DNA of 64,000 bases, taken from NCBI GenBank assembly GCA_965662365.1, contig CBFIHR010000015.1, forward strand, positions 3,271-67,270, written 5' to 3'. The notes under the pieces were generated by a model. The model worked only from the letters and a program-made list of their open reading frames with translations, had not been told where the DNA came from and did no database searches. A program made the position numbers and the translations under genes. This DNA is from CAWVWD01 sp965662365 (GTDB lineage Bacteria; Bacteroidota; Bacteroidia; Chitinophagales; Saprospiraceae). Shown here piece after piece: positions 42,879-51,984 of the stretch; position 1 is the first letter of the stretch, and every line of letters begins with the position of its first letter.

Positions 42879-44015
42879 ATGAAATTTCAACAATCATTCA
42901 TTCCAATTATAGCAATCATCTTATTGGCCGCTTGTGGCCGACCGATTGCACAATTTGAAGCACCACAAACAGCGTATCAAGCACAATCCGAAATCACATT
43001 TTCTAATAAATCTGAAAAAGCTGAATCTTACCTTTGGGATTTTGGTGACGGCAATACCTCTACGGAAAAAGAACCAAAACACACTTACGAAAAAAAAGGA
43101 ACTTATACCGTTACTTTAACCGCAAAAAGTGCTAAGGAAAAAGAAAGTGTTACGACAAAAATAATCAAGGTAGAACAACCAGCATTAAGTGCTGATTTTG
43201 AATATGAATTATCTTCAAAAACAGCTCCTGCAACAATTACATTCAAAAATCTTTCGACAGGTGCTGATAGATTCGTTTGGGATTTTGGTGATTATACACA
43301 GTCCGAAGACAAAAATCCTACCCACAAATACCGTTTTAGTGGAAACTACACCGTGAAATTATACGCACTTTATGGCGGAAAACGCAAAGTGATAGAAAAG
43401 CAAATCGTGATTGATGCGCCTGAAGGAGAATGCTTAATTTTGATAGAAACGAAGTTTGGTGATATGAAAATCCGTTTATATGACGAGACGCCTGTACACC
43501 GAGATAATTTTATCAAATTAGCAGAAGAGGGTTTTTATGACAGTACCCTTTTTCATCGGGTAATGGACGGCTTCATGATTCAAGGAGGCGATCCTGAATC
43601 AAAAGATGCTGCTCCAGGTATTGCTTTAGGCATGGGTGGCCCGGATTATACGATTCCTGCCGAGTTCAATCCTGAATTGTTGCATTATAAAGGTGTCTTG
43701 GCAACGGCTCGTCAAGCTGATGTTTTTAATCCAGAAAAAGAGTCAAATGGATCACAATTTTATATCGTACACGGCGGACAAGTTACCGATGCCATGCTTA
43801 CCAGATATCAACAACGAAAAGGCATTAAATACACCAAAGAACAACGCTCGAAGTACAAAAAATTAGGGGGAACACCTCAATTAGATATGGAATATACCGT
43901 TTTTGGTGAAGTCGTCGAAGGCTTAGAAGTGATTGATAAAATCGCTGCCGCTAAAGTCGATAAACGCAATCGTCCTTTTGAAGATATTAAAATGACTGTG
44001 AAGGCGGTAAAATAA
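42879..44015 (+). CDS. Double-PKD cyclophilin lipoprotein (peptidylprolyl isomerase), copy 2
   Basis: The 378-residue paralogue of the preceding gene has a lipobox LLAAC (Cys near residue 19) and two PKD domains (about 22-97 and 103-178), each with an FGD(G/Y) turn: SYLWDFGDGNTSTEKEP and RFVWDFGDYTQSEDKNP. The cyclophilin domain (about 183-378) has TLFHRVMDGFMIQGGDP and GSQFYIVHGG. It has the same Gln/Lys-rich insert before MEYTVFGEVVEGLEVIDKIA. Copy 2 has gained, or copy 1 lost, one PKD domain. Both lie in the same direction with a 159-bp gap that holds half-palindrome words, so they may be one transcription unit. Confidence 0.88.
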   Translation: MKFQQSFIPIIAIILLAACGRPIAQFEAPQTAYQAQSEITFSNKSEKAESYLWDFGDGNTSTEKEPKHTYEKKGTYTVTLTAKSAKEKESVTTKIIKVEQPALSADFEYELSSKTAPATITFKNLSTGADRFVWDFGDYTQSEDKNPTHKYRFSGNYTVKLYALYGGKRKVIEKQIVIDAPEGECLILIETKFGDMKIRLYDETPVHRDNFIKLAEEGFYDSTLFHRVMDGFMIQGGDPESKDAAPGIALGMGGPDYTIPAEFNPELLHYKGVLATARQADVFNPEKESNGSQFYIVHGGQVTDAMLTRYQQRKGIKYTKEQRSKYKKLGGTPQLDMEYTVFGEVVEGLEVIDKIAAAKVDKRNRPFEDIKMTVKAVK

Positions 44016-44324
44016 TGCTTAGTTATGAACGATTAATCATTTGCCGAATTTACATCAAATGATTTTTGAAAAATAGCAATTGAAAAGATGGCAATTAGAA
44101 AATGGCAATTGGAAATTATTTTCTGATTGCCGTTTTATATTTTGGAAATCGCTCAATATCTTTTCATTTTATAAATTTTTCATTTCGTCATATTCAAGTC
44201 ATTGATAATTTATATATTTGACAAAATTTTATATTAAAAAAAATCTAAAAAATAACTGATTACGTATTTCGATTTAGCACCATCGTAGCTACTCGAAAAC
44301 CGTAACTCGCAACTCAATAAAACC
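44016..44324. other. Intergenic region upstream of the GH31 gene, with 14-bp tandem words
   Basis: It holds three tandem copies of a 14-mer, roughly TGGCAATTRGAAAA (44075-44088, 44089-44102, 44103-44116), ending near a complementary GATTGCCG. Further on is a TATATTTG -7 box at 44213-44220. No coding frame. Confidence 0.6.
44213..44220 (+). promoter_or_regulatory. Candidate -7 box of the alpha-glucosidase gene
   Basis: TATATTTG is a full TAnnTTTG match, 105 nt before the GH31 ATG. No -33 TTG lies at the standard spacing. Confidence 0.35.
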
Positions 44325-46778
44325 ATGGAAAACGAAGCACCTATACAAAGCGGCCGCTCAAAAGATGTTGTTAAAAGACATCGACCAGATGAAGTTGTGC
44401 GATTAGAACGTAACGGAAAAACTTACTTCCAGTTTTTTTGTAAAAATGATATTGTACTGCGTTTACACGTTTTGACGGATACAATTATTCGTTTTCGCTA
44501 TGCTTTTGATGGCGATTTTGAAAAGGACTTTTCTTATGCCATTGATAAGAAAAAATTCAAGGTAGAAGCCGTTGACGCTTACTTTGATGAAGACATTGAT
44601 AAATTTATCATCACAACAGACAAGCTACGATGCGAAGTGCTCAAAAAAGGCTTGTTGGTCAATATTTATGATGCTTTTGGAAATGCGATCTGCGAAGATG
44701 ATACTGGGTTTTATATGAAAGAAAGTGTGATGAAAGGGGTTTCTCGTTTGAAAATCACCAAAAAATCACCTGCTACAAAACGGTATTTCGGTTTAGGTGA
44801 CAAACCTGGTAAAATGCAAATGCGTGGCGATGCCTACGAAAACTGGAATACGGATTCGTTCGGTTATGACTCAGAAGCCGACACTTTATATCGTTCGATT
44901 CCATTTTATTATGCCTTGAACGAAGGGCGTGCGTATGGTATTTTTTTAGATAATTCTTATCGAACTCGATTTTCTTACGACAGACAAGATAACGGTGTGA
45001 GTAGTTTTGAGGCTCGTGGTGGCGAGATGAACTATTACTTTATTTATGGCCCCGAGTTACTTAGAGTTTCGGAGCAATATATGAACCTAACTGGCAAAGC
45101 AGAACTCCCAGCAATGTGGACTTTGGGCTATCATCAATGCCGCTGGAGTTACTTCCCCGAAGATGTAGTGCGAGGGCTTGCTGATAAATTTATCGAACAT
45201 AAAATTCCATGTGATGCCATCTATTTTGACATTGATTACATGGACGGTTACCGTTGTTTCACTTGGGACAAAAACCATTTTCCAAATCCAAAACAATTAA
45301 TCGCAGACTTGAAAAAGGATGGTTTCAAATCTGTCGTAATGATTGACCCTGGAATCCGTGTGGACAAAGCGTATCACGTTTATCAAGATGGTATAAAAAA
45401 TAATGTTTTCTGCCGCCGTGACGATGGTCGATTAATGAAAGGCCCAGTTTGGCCCGAAGAGTGTGTTTTTCCCGATTATACCGATCCTGAAGTTAGAAAA
45501 TGGTGGGGAAAACTCTACGAAGATTTGTATATCAATGACGATGTTGATGGTTTTTGGAATGATATGAACGAACCAGCTGTCTTTGAAGTCGAAAGTAAAA
45601 CGTTCCCTGAAACCGTTCGACACAACCATGATGATAATCCTTGCAGTCACCGAAAAGCACATAATGTTTACGGTATGCAAATGTCGAGGGCAACTTACGA
45701 AGGCTTAAAAAAATTACAACCAAACAAGCGACCTTTTGTCCTTACCAGAGCAAGTTATGCTGGCGGTCAGCGTTATGCTGCAGCTTGGACAGGCGACAAC
45801 ACCGCAACTTGGGAACACTTGCATTTAGCCAATATTCAGTCACAACGAATGGCGATTTCTGGTTTTTCATTTATTGGTTCTGATGTTGGTGGTTTTGCTC
45901 AATATCCGAAGGCAGAACTATTGACTCGATGGTTTCAGTTAGCTGTTTTTCATCCATTGTATCGAGCGCATTCTATCGGTTATAATCTCGATGGCGGAGC
46001 GACAATTGATGAAAAAGCAGTCGCTAAAATGAAAGAAAGCGGTCTTGTTCCTGATCAAGAGCCTTGGGCTTACGGCGAGCCTTTTACGTCGATTATTCGA
46101 GAAGCTATTGAATTACGGTACAAATTATTACCGTATTTATACACCGCTTTTTATAACAACTCTAAAACTGGCGAACCAGTTTTGAAGCCGTTAGTTTTTG
46201 TGGCTCAAACAGATGAAAACACCTACGATAAAGAAGAAGAATTTATCTTCGGTCGTCAGATATTGGCCAGTCCTGTATCACAAAAAGGTATAGAAACGAA
46301 GGATACTTATTTGCCGCAAGGCTTATGGTATGACTATCATACAAACGAGGCAATCGAAGGCGGACAGACGATTACGACCGAAACACCTCTGACAGCGATT
46401 CCGATGTACGTAAAAGCTGGAACAGTTTTACCGCTTTATCCAGTGATGCAATACACTTGGGAAAAACCAGTGGAGCAGTTGACCTTGAATATTTATTATA
46501 AAATAGGTCGGGAAGTCAGCGAACTGTATGAAGACCGAGGTGAAGGTATCGAGTACAAAATGGGACAGTACTCCTTAAAAACGTTTGAGTTTCGGGCTAA
46601 TGACAAAGGTATGATTCTTGACCAACGCAAAATTGGTGATTTTCAACCAACTTATACGACTGCGAAATTGAATTTTATCGGTTTTCCTGCAGAAGTGAAA
46701 GCAATTGAAGTTGACGGTGAAATCGTAGAAGACTTTGTTGTTAAGTCTGATTTTCAGCGAGTTATTATTCGATTTTAG
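44325..46778 (+). CDS. Alpha-glucosidase, glycoside hydrolase family 31
   Basis: The 817-residue enzyme has the GH31 layout: an N-terminal beta-sandwich (to about 245), a (beta/alpha)8 barrel (about 250-590) with the catalytic nucleophile in GFWNDMNEPAVF and the general acid in WTGDNTATWEHL, and C-terminal sandwich domains. GDKPGKMQMRGDAYENWN and YHQCRWSYFPEDVV are also typical. It releases glucose from the non-reducing end of alpha-glucans. There is no signal peptide, so it is probably cytoplasmic. It converges on the beta-galactosidase gene across the hairpin at 46788. Confidence 0.93.
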   Translation: MENEAPIQSGRSKDVVKRHRPDEVVRLERNGKTYFQFFCKNDIVLRLHVLTDTIIRFRYAFDGDFEKDFSYAIDKKKFKVEAVDAYFDEDIDKFIITTDKLRCEVLKKGLLVNIYDAFGNAICEDDTGFYMKESVMKGVSRLKITKKSPATKRYFGLGDKPGKMQMRGDAYENWNTDSFGYDSEADTLYRSIPFYYALNEGRAYGIFLDNSYRTRFSYDRQDNGVSSFEARGGEMNYYFIYGPELLRVSEQYMNLTGKAELPAMWTLGYHQCRWSYFPEDVVRGLADKFIEHKIPCDAIYFDIDYMDGYRCFTWDKNHFPNPKQLIADLKKDGFKSVVMIDPGIRVDKAYHVYQDGIKNNVFCRRDDGRLMKGPVWPEECVFPDYTDPEVRKWWGKLYEDLYINDDVDGFWNDMNEPAVFEVESKTFPETVRHNHDDNPCSHRKAHNVYGMQMSRATYEGLKKLQPNKRPFVLTRASYAGGQRYAAAWTGDNTATWEHLHLANIQSQRMAISGFSFIGSDVGGFAQYPKAELLTRWFQLAVFHPLYRAHSIGYNLDGGATIDEKAVAKMKESGLVPDQEPWAYGEPFTSIIREAIELRYKLLPYLYTAFYNNSKTGEPVLKPLVFVAQTDENTYDKEEEFIFGRQILASPVSQKGIETKDTYLPQGLWYDYHTNEAIEGGQTITTETPLTAIPMYVKAGTVLPLYPVMQYTWEKPVEQLTLNIYYKIGREVSELYEDRGEGIEYKMGQYSLKTFEFRANDKGMILDQRKIGDFQPTYTTAKLNFIGFPAEVKAIEVDGEIVEDFVVKSDFQRVIIRF

Positions 46779-46787
46779 TTATTTTAA

Positions 46788-46816
46788 ACTGTGTCGGTTT
46801 TGAAAACCGACACGGT
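46788..46816. terminator. Bidirectional terminator between GH31 and GH2 genes
   Basis: A near-perfect inverted repeat with arms containing GTGTCGGTTTT and AAAACCGACAC around a single G, ending in TTTTT on the plus strand and in an A-rich (U-rich on minus) flank. The centre GGTTTTnAAAACC is like that of the ACCTGACAGG palindromes. It is only 2 bp from the beta-galactosidase stop codon. Confidence 0.75.
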
Positions 46817-46818
46817 TT

Positions 46819-49800
46819 TTACTCTACCTTCGGCAAATCATACTTCAACCTATCTTCCACTTTCTCCCGTTTCAAATCAATCGCACACATTCGATACGAC
46901 CATTCATAAACATCATCTTTCAACAAATATTTTTCATGCGTTCGAGGTTGCCAACTATTATCGCCGCCAACGCCTGATTGTTTGTAGTCGATGTTAAGGT
47001 AGATGTTTTCAGCGTAATCAACCCCGTCTATTTCTAAATCAAAAGATTCCATTTCTCCAAATGCCTTTTTAAGTTCTTTTACATTGGAATAATCTCCAAA
47101 TGCTCTAAAGCTATGCTTTGAATTTTCTAAATATTTATCCTCATAATCCTGCACACTCACATTCAAACCTTCTTCCCAATCGTCCGCAATCACCAACAAA
47201 CCGATGCTATCCGAATTCATCAACATTGCCCAACGAGTTTCCGAATGATTGCCATTTTCTTGTGGTCGAATGTACGGAATATATTGATTTTTTACGCTGT
47301 CTTGATAATGCCCAATTTTGCCGCCTGTTTGTCTGTCAGCATAAGTTTCGATGTCGTTGCCGTACCATTCAAAGTGCTGAAAATCCTTTGGTAAAGTATA
47401 TTGTGTACCGACTTTTGGTAATGGCACTTTTTTGTTATAATCTTGAATCGCAAAATAAATTGTCGCCACCACACCGATTAAAATTATCGGTAAAACGATA
47501 CTTTTTAAAGTCAATAAAGCCATATTCGCAAACCGATTTCCAATCGATGAACGCAATAAAATAAAACCTAAAGTCAAGGCTAATAAACAAAACGGTAAAG
47601 CGGTTTTGTAGAAAGTCGAAAGCGTTTTTTGGCGGATAAGCTTGTTTTTGATGTGAATGTCGCCTGTTCCGTAGAGGGTGTAAGTTGTTTCAAATTTGAA
47701 TTTGGAGTTTTCGCTTGTTAGATTACCATTTATATCAATTTTAGAAATAAAAAACACGGTTGATGTATCGGAGTTTTGTTCTAAAAATTTTTCAAGAACT
47801 AATTTGTCAACCATTAAATCCTTTACAGATTTAAAATCAATCTTAACATTTTCAATTTCCAATTTATCAAAACCCAGATTTCTCCATTGTTCCGCTAAAC
47901 TTGTATGAATCGGATTTCCACCTTCGTCATTATCAGTAGGAACTCGCCACAAGTTGATTTTTGCACCTTTAACTATATTTTCTATCTGAAAATCTCCGGC
48001 ATCATTATAAGCTATAAACGGTACGATTATATCATCTTTTGTTTTTGTAAAATGAATTTCAGTCCAATCTCCGCTTTTTAGTTTTTTCTCAAAATTTATA
48101 AAATAAGACTGATTTGATTCTTTCTCTGCTTCTTTTACTCGAAACTCCTCAAACCCAACCTCAAAGCCACTTTCCGCCCAACTCAAATCTTCCTTCGTCA
48201 CCAATTTCAAACGAATAAAATATTCCGCTTCCGCTTTTAAATCCGTTTTCGGTTCAAACGAAATCTTTTGTGCCTTTTGTGGTTCAATATTCAAATTATC
48301 AACAATTCCCGTTTCTACAATTTTTCCATTTTCTAATAATTCCCATTCAACATTTAAAAAATCAAGGTTTAGAAAATCATATTTGTTTTTAATTGTAAAC
48401 TCGTAATTCCTAATACCTAATTTCTCAACTTGTCCCGAAATCTCGGGATTCCTAATTACACTAAAAAATTGCTGGACTTTTTTCACCTCTCGCAAAGCAG
48501 GTTGAGGCGTTCTATCGGCAAATAATAAACCGTTCGCACAGAAATTTCCGTCATTCGGTTCGTCCCCAAAATCACCGCCATAAGCGTAATATTCATAACC
48601 AAAATCACTATTTTTTTGATAAATACCTTGGTCAATCCAATCCCAAATAAAGCCACCTTGCATTTGCGGATATTCCTCGAAAACGTCCCAAAATTCCTTA
48701 AAATTTCCCGTGCTGTTGCCCATCGAATGTGCGTATTCACAAATCAACATCGGACGTTTTCCACCATCTTTTTCTAACATTTTTGGCAGTTCGTCAGGCG
48801 AAGGATACATACACGTCAAAATATCGTAATCAGACAAATAAGAACGTCCGTCATTAAATTCCGTAGCGAAATAATAAATATCACGAGGATTAAAGGCTTC
48901 AATACGTTTAAGTGCAATTTCAGTAGGATGACCTTCATAATGAATCGGTCGGTGACTGCCGTCAATTTGACGAATCGCCGCCGCCATAGAATCCATACAA
49001 ATGCCGCTTCCTGCTTCATTCCCGAGCGACCAAATCACGACCGAAGGCGAATTTTTCGACCGTTCTGCCATCGAAGTTCCTCTATCAACAACGGCATCAA
49101 TAAGTTCTGGTCGTTCCATCGGTTTCCAACCTTCGTAAAACCACAAATAATGTGCTTCCACATTCGCTTCGTCCATGACGTACAAACCGTATTCATCACA
49201 TAACTCATACCAGCGATAATGATTCGGATAATGCGAATTTCGCACTGCATTGATATTGTTTTGTTTCATCAATTTGATGTCCGTAATCATAGACTTTTCC
49301 GTAATCGCACGACCTCGAACGGCATCAAATTCATGGCGATTTACCCCTTTAAAGTACGGTGCTTTTCCATTGATTAAGATTTGACCATTTTTGATTTCAA
49401 TTGCTCGAAAACCGATTTTTTTGGAAATTGATTGAATTTCCTTGCCGTTTCCGTCAATCAAAGTCAACGTTAATTTATACAAATTTGGAATTTCAGCCGA
49501 CCATTTTTTGGGATTAGTCAACCGGTGACTCCAAGTCTCCGTTTGACTTTTTACTGCTTGACTTTTACTCGCAACTAACTGATTATTAATATCATACAAT
49601 TTGAATTGTAATTGATGATTTTTAAATTTATAACCATCAATATTCCTAAAATCCACCTCAACATTCAATTCCGCATCCCGATAATTCTTATCCAAATCTG
49701 TTACTACTTCAAAATCCCAAATATGAAAATCGGGAACGGTAAACAACCAAACATCTCGATAAATCCCACTCATTCGCCAATAATCTTGACTTTCTAAAAA

Positions 49801-50418
49801 GCTACCATCTGACCAACGAATTACATTAACTTCCACCGTATTTTTTCCTTCTTTCAAGTATTTTGAAATATTAAACTCCGCAGGTGTCATACTTCCTTCC
49901 GAATAACCAACTTCACGACCATTTACATACAAATAAAAAGCAGATTGTACGCCTTCAAAGTGAATAAAAACTGGTTGGTTTTGCCAATTTTGGGGGATTT
50001 CGAATTGACGAGTGTAAATGATTGATTCGTTACCTTTATTTGGAACAAAAGGAGGATTTGAAGCATTGAAAGGTGCTTTTATATTTGTATAATGCATTTG
50101 TCCAACGAATCCCTCAATTTGCCAATTTGCTGGTACTATTTGACCTGCTGATTGCCTTAAAGTAGCATCATTTATATTTTCTATTGCATTGAAAAATAAA
50201 CCTGACCATTCCCCATTCAAACTCAAAATATGCTCCGACTTCGATTTATCAAAAGTCAAAGCGGCTTTTTCGTTTTGAAAAGGAATCCAATGAGCATGAG
50301 CAGGTAATTTATGGATACCAAAAACGGAAAAATCTTGGTACGGTTGTGCGACCATCTGCATTGCGACAAGCACAAAAAAAATAGTAGTTAAGATTAGCTT
50401 TATAATTGGTTTTTTCAT
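46819..50418 (-). CDS. Beta-galactosidase, glycoside hydrolase family 2, with two inserts including a membrane-helix pair
   Basis: A 1199-residue GH2 enzyme of the LacZ type with a signal peptide or anchor (about 1-25) when started at ATG 50418 (the frame continues to 50493 without better support). In order it has the sugar-binding and Ig-like domains (about 50-350) with SEGSMTPAEFNIS and QDYWRMSGIYRDVWLF, the barrel with acid/base Glu in WSLGNEAGSG and nucleophile Glu in LICEYAHSMGNS, and the small-chain domain from about 780. Two departures: residues about 652-672 are encoded by a dispersed palindrome, and residues about 928-998 form two predicted membrane helices (ALPFCLLALTLGFILL; SIVLPIILIGVVATIYFAIQ) placed between GDIHIKNKLI and LPKVGTQYTLPKDF. 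Normal small-chain sequence continues on both sides, so the frame is intact. Confidence 0.9.
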   Translation of the reverse strand: MKKPIIKLILTTIFFVLVAMQMVAQPYQDFSVFGIHKLPAHAHWIPFQNEKAALTFDKSKSEHILSLNGEWSGLFFNAIENINDATLRQSAGQIVPANWQIEGFVGQMHYTNIKAPFNASNPPFVPNKGNESIIYTRQFEIPQNWQNQPVFIHFEGVQSAFYLYVNGREVGYSEGSMTPAEFNISKYLKEGKNTVEVNVIRWSDGSFLESQDYWRMSGIYRDVWLFTVPDFHIWDFEVVTDLDKNYRDAELNVEVDFRNIDGYKFKNHQLQFKLYDINNQLVASKSQAVKSQTETWSHRLTNPKKWSAEIPNLYKLTLTLIDGNGKEIQSISKKIGFRAIEIKNGQILINGKAPYFKGVNRHEFDAVRGRAITEKSMITDIKLMKQNNINAVRNSHYPNHYRWYELCDEYGLYVMDEANVEAHYLWFYEGWKPMERPELIDAVVDRGTSMAERSKNSPSVVIWSLGNEAGSGICMDSMAAAIRQIDGSHRPIHYEGHPTEIALKRIEAFNPRDIYYFATEFNDGRSYLSDYDILTCMYPSPDELPKMLEKDGGKRPMLICEYAHSMGNSTGNFKEFWDVFEEYPQMQGGFIWDWIDQGIYQKNSDFGYEYYAYGGDFGDEPNDGNFCANGLLFADRTPQPALREVKKVQQFFSVIRNPEISGQVEKLGIRNYEFTIKNKYDFLNLDFLNVEWELLENGKIVETGIVDNLNIEPQKAQKISFEPKTDLKAEAEYFIRLKLVTKEDLSWAESGFEVGFEEFRVKEAEKESNQSYFINFEKKLKSGDWTEIHFTKTKDDIIVPFIAYNDAGDFQIENIVKGAKINLWRVPTDNDEGGNPIHTSLAEQWRNLGFDKLEIENVKIDFKSVKDLMVDKLVLEKFLEQNSDTSTVFFISKIDINGNLTSENSKFKFETTYTLYGTGDIHIKNKLIRQKTLSTFYKTALPFCLLALTLGFILLRSSIGNRFANMALLTLKSIVLPIILIGVVATIYFAIQDYNKKVPLPKVGTQYTLPKDFQHFEWYGNDIETYADRQTGGKIGHYQDSVKNQYIPYIRPQENGNHSETRWAMLMNSDSIGLLVIADDWEEGLNVSVQDYEDKYLENSKHSFRAFGDYSNVKELKKAFGEMESFDLEIDGVDYAENIYLNIDYKQSGVGGDNSWQPRTHEKYLLKDDVYEWSYRMCAIDLKREKVEDRLKYDLPKVE
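48429..48448. repeat. CTTGTCCCGAAATCTCGGGA repeat inside the beta-galactosidase gene
   Basis: The palindrome TCCCGAAATCTCGGGA with the flanking CTTG of the dispersed core lies in the coding sequence, translated on the minus strand as NPEISGQ. Repeated words ATTAGGAAT lie on both sides (48414-48424 and 48446-48456 on the minus strand), so the whole 48405-48460 stretch resembles the intergenic repeats. Confidence 0.7.
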
Positions 50419-50464
50419 AGAATTTTGAAGATTTTGGTTTCCAAAATAGGGTTTTTCCTGAAAT

Positions 50465-50508
50465 GAAAAAAGGTTTACAACCGCTTTTCGCAATCGTAAA
50501 CCTTTTTG
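50465..50508 (-). terminator. Terminator of the Lys-rich protein gene
   Basis: AAAAAAGGTTTAC pairs with GTAAACCTTTTT across a 17-nt loop. On the minus strand it ends in T residues and lies about 60 nt after the stop of the gene at 50567, upstream of the beta-galactosidase start. A second small palindrome, GGCGATTGAAATCGCC, occurs at 50545-50560. Confidence 0.7.
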
Positions 50509-50566
50509 TACCGATGACTTTAGTCGTTAGGTTATTTTTCAACTGGCGATTGAAATCGCCGTTACG

Positions 50567-51553
50567 TTAATCTTTCACGGCGTCTAAGCACTTCAATTGA
50601 TTAATAAAGAAATCCAACTCATTGACTTCATAATCCTCAAAACCTGTTGACCAAAGCATTCTGACCTTAACAACTTCTGACTTTCTTAGCTCCTTTTCCT
50701 CATTTTTATCAACACTGAAGTACGTTCTATAAATCGTCTTTCCACTGCTTTCATCGACCGTACCCTTGTCGAATTCTTGACAAGTCAAAATAATCGTTTC
50801 GTCATTAAGTAGCTTGACCATCATTTGTGTTCCGACTTCGATTGTGCCATACTCTTGTTGAGCCATCACCGATTCAATTTCGAATTTCACATTAAAAATC
50901 GTCATACCGATTACTCGACTTAAATTTCCGGTACAGGTCAAGTAATCATCTTCCCGCATGAATTTTTTTAAATCCTCTTGTGTATACGCAAAAAACGGTT
51001 GCGACTTCGTAGCAACTTTTAATTTATTCGTAAACTCATCTCGTTCCTTCATCGAGTACTCGCATAACTGCTCTGCGACCACAGGAGCCTTGATTTTACG
51101 TTCTCGTTTTGGTACCGCATAAACCGTTGCTTTCTGTTTCTTTGGCTTCTTTGATTTGTCCTTTTTAGAAGCCTTAGCTGATTTTTTCGATGATTTATCG
51201 GTATCTACTTGAGCCTTTTTCGTCTTCTTGACTTTTTTATTGGACGACTTTTTAGCGGCTTTTTTCGATTGCTTAGCATTTTTCCCTTTCGAGATGTTTT
51301 TAGCATTTTCAGTTTTAACCTTTTTGGTTTTTGGCTTTTGACTTGTGGCAGGTACAACATTTTTAGGAGGCGGAGCATCTTTGTCCGTTCGATTACGCTC
51401 TTTTGCCTCATCCTCGTATTTCCATTTACCATCAGGCATTAGTATGATTACATCACCATCCTCATTCACGACACGGACTTGTGCATCAATTACGCCTATT
51501 CCTAAGAATAAGGTGAATAGAATAGTGCATAATATGGACTTATTAAATCTCAT
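50567..51553 (-). CDS. Secreted protein with Lys-rich low-complexity region, unknown function
   Basis: The 328-residue protein starts at ATG 51553 (an earlier frame start at 51610 would add an unrelated Ile/Lys segment in front of the signal peptide). The signal peptide (about 1-24, ending in VIDA-QV) is followed by EDGDVIILMPDGKWKYEDE, a short beta module seen at the start of several Bacteroidota exported proteins. Residues about 55-150 are a disordered region rich in Lys, Ala and Ser. The C-terminal part (about 160-328) is a folded unknown domain beginning LCEYSMKERDEFTNKLK. I know no function. Its own terminator follows. Confidence 0.6.
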   Translation of the reverse strand: MRFNKSILCTILFTLFLGIGVIDAQVRVVNEDGDVIILMPDGKWKYEDEAKERNRTDKDAPPPKNVVPATSQKPKTKKVKTENAKNISKGKNAKQSKKAAKKSSNKKVKKTKKAQVDTDKSSKKSAKASKKDKSKKPKKQKATVYAVPKRERKIKAPVVAEQLCEYSMKERDEFTNKLKVATKSQPFFAYTQEDLKKFMREDDYLTCTGNLSRVIGMTIFNVKFEIESVMAQQEYGTIEVGTQMMVKLLNDETIILTCQEFDKGTVDESSGKTIYRTYFSVDKNEEKELRKSEVVKVRMLWSTGFEDYEVNELDFFINQLKCLDAVKD

Positions 51554-51984
51554 GATGATTATTTTTATTTTTATGCGAATTGCATGAATATTATAAAGAA
51601 TCGACAGCAATTACCAACAATAATGTATCTCTTTTATGATTTATTATTATAAAAAATGTAGGTAGTGACTGAAAATGAACTATCTTCCTACCGTTTTTTC
51701 AGCAAAAATATTTATTAAAATAAGTTGATTTAACGGTTTTTTAATAAAAAAAAGGGAATTGAAGTAAGTATTATCGCTTCCCAGTGTTTTTTGTAACTTA
51801 TTTAATACAAAAACGATAATAAGCACAAAAATAGTGATTTTTAATGTATTAAAATTTTACTTGATTATCAGTTTGTTAGATTGTCTAATTGAAAAGACAA
51901 GAGAAATAACTATTTGGTTCTAAACGTATTAATAATTTACATAAAATTAGATAGAAATACTATTTTTCACACTGAATAATCAAA
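51554..51984. other. Intergenic region between Lys-rich protein and flippase genes
   Basis: AT-rich, no coding frame. A weak inverted word lies near 51660-51700 (GGTAGTGACTGAAAATG with CTTCCTACCG), and poly-T/A runs are frequent. I see no promoter match on the minus strand for the gene at 50567. Confidence 0.4.

Noticed and set aside
47118..47564. 148-codon plus-strand frame within the beta-galactosidase gene
   Set aside because: Antisense to conserved GH2 sequence and rich in Asn, Ser, Pro and Cys; a shadow frame.
46819..50418. Frameshift or assembly error as the source of the helix insert in the beta-galactosidase
   Set aside because: The frame is continuous over the insert and conserved sequence resumes on both sides in frame; an error would be expected to break the frame. 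A misassembled in-frame join cannot be fully excluded.
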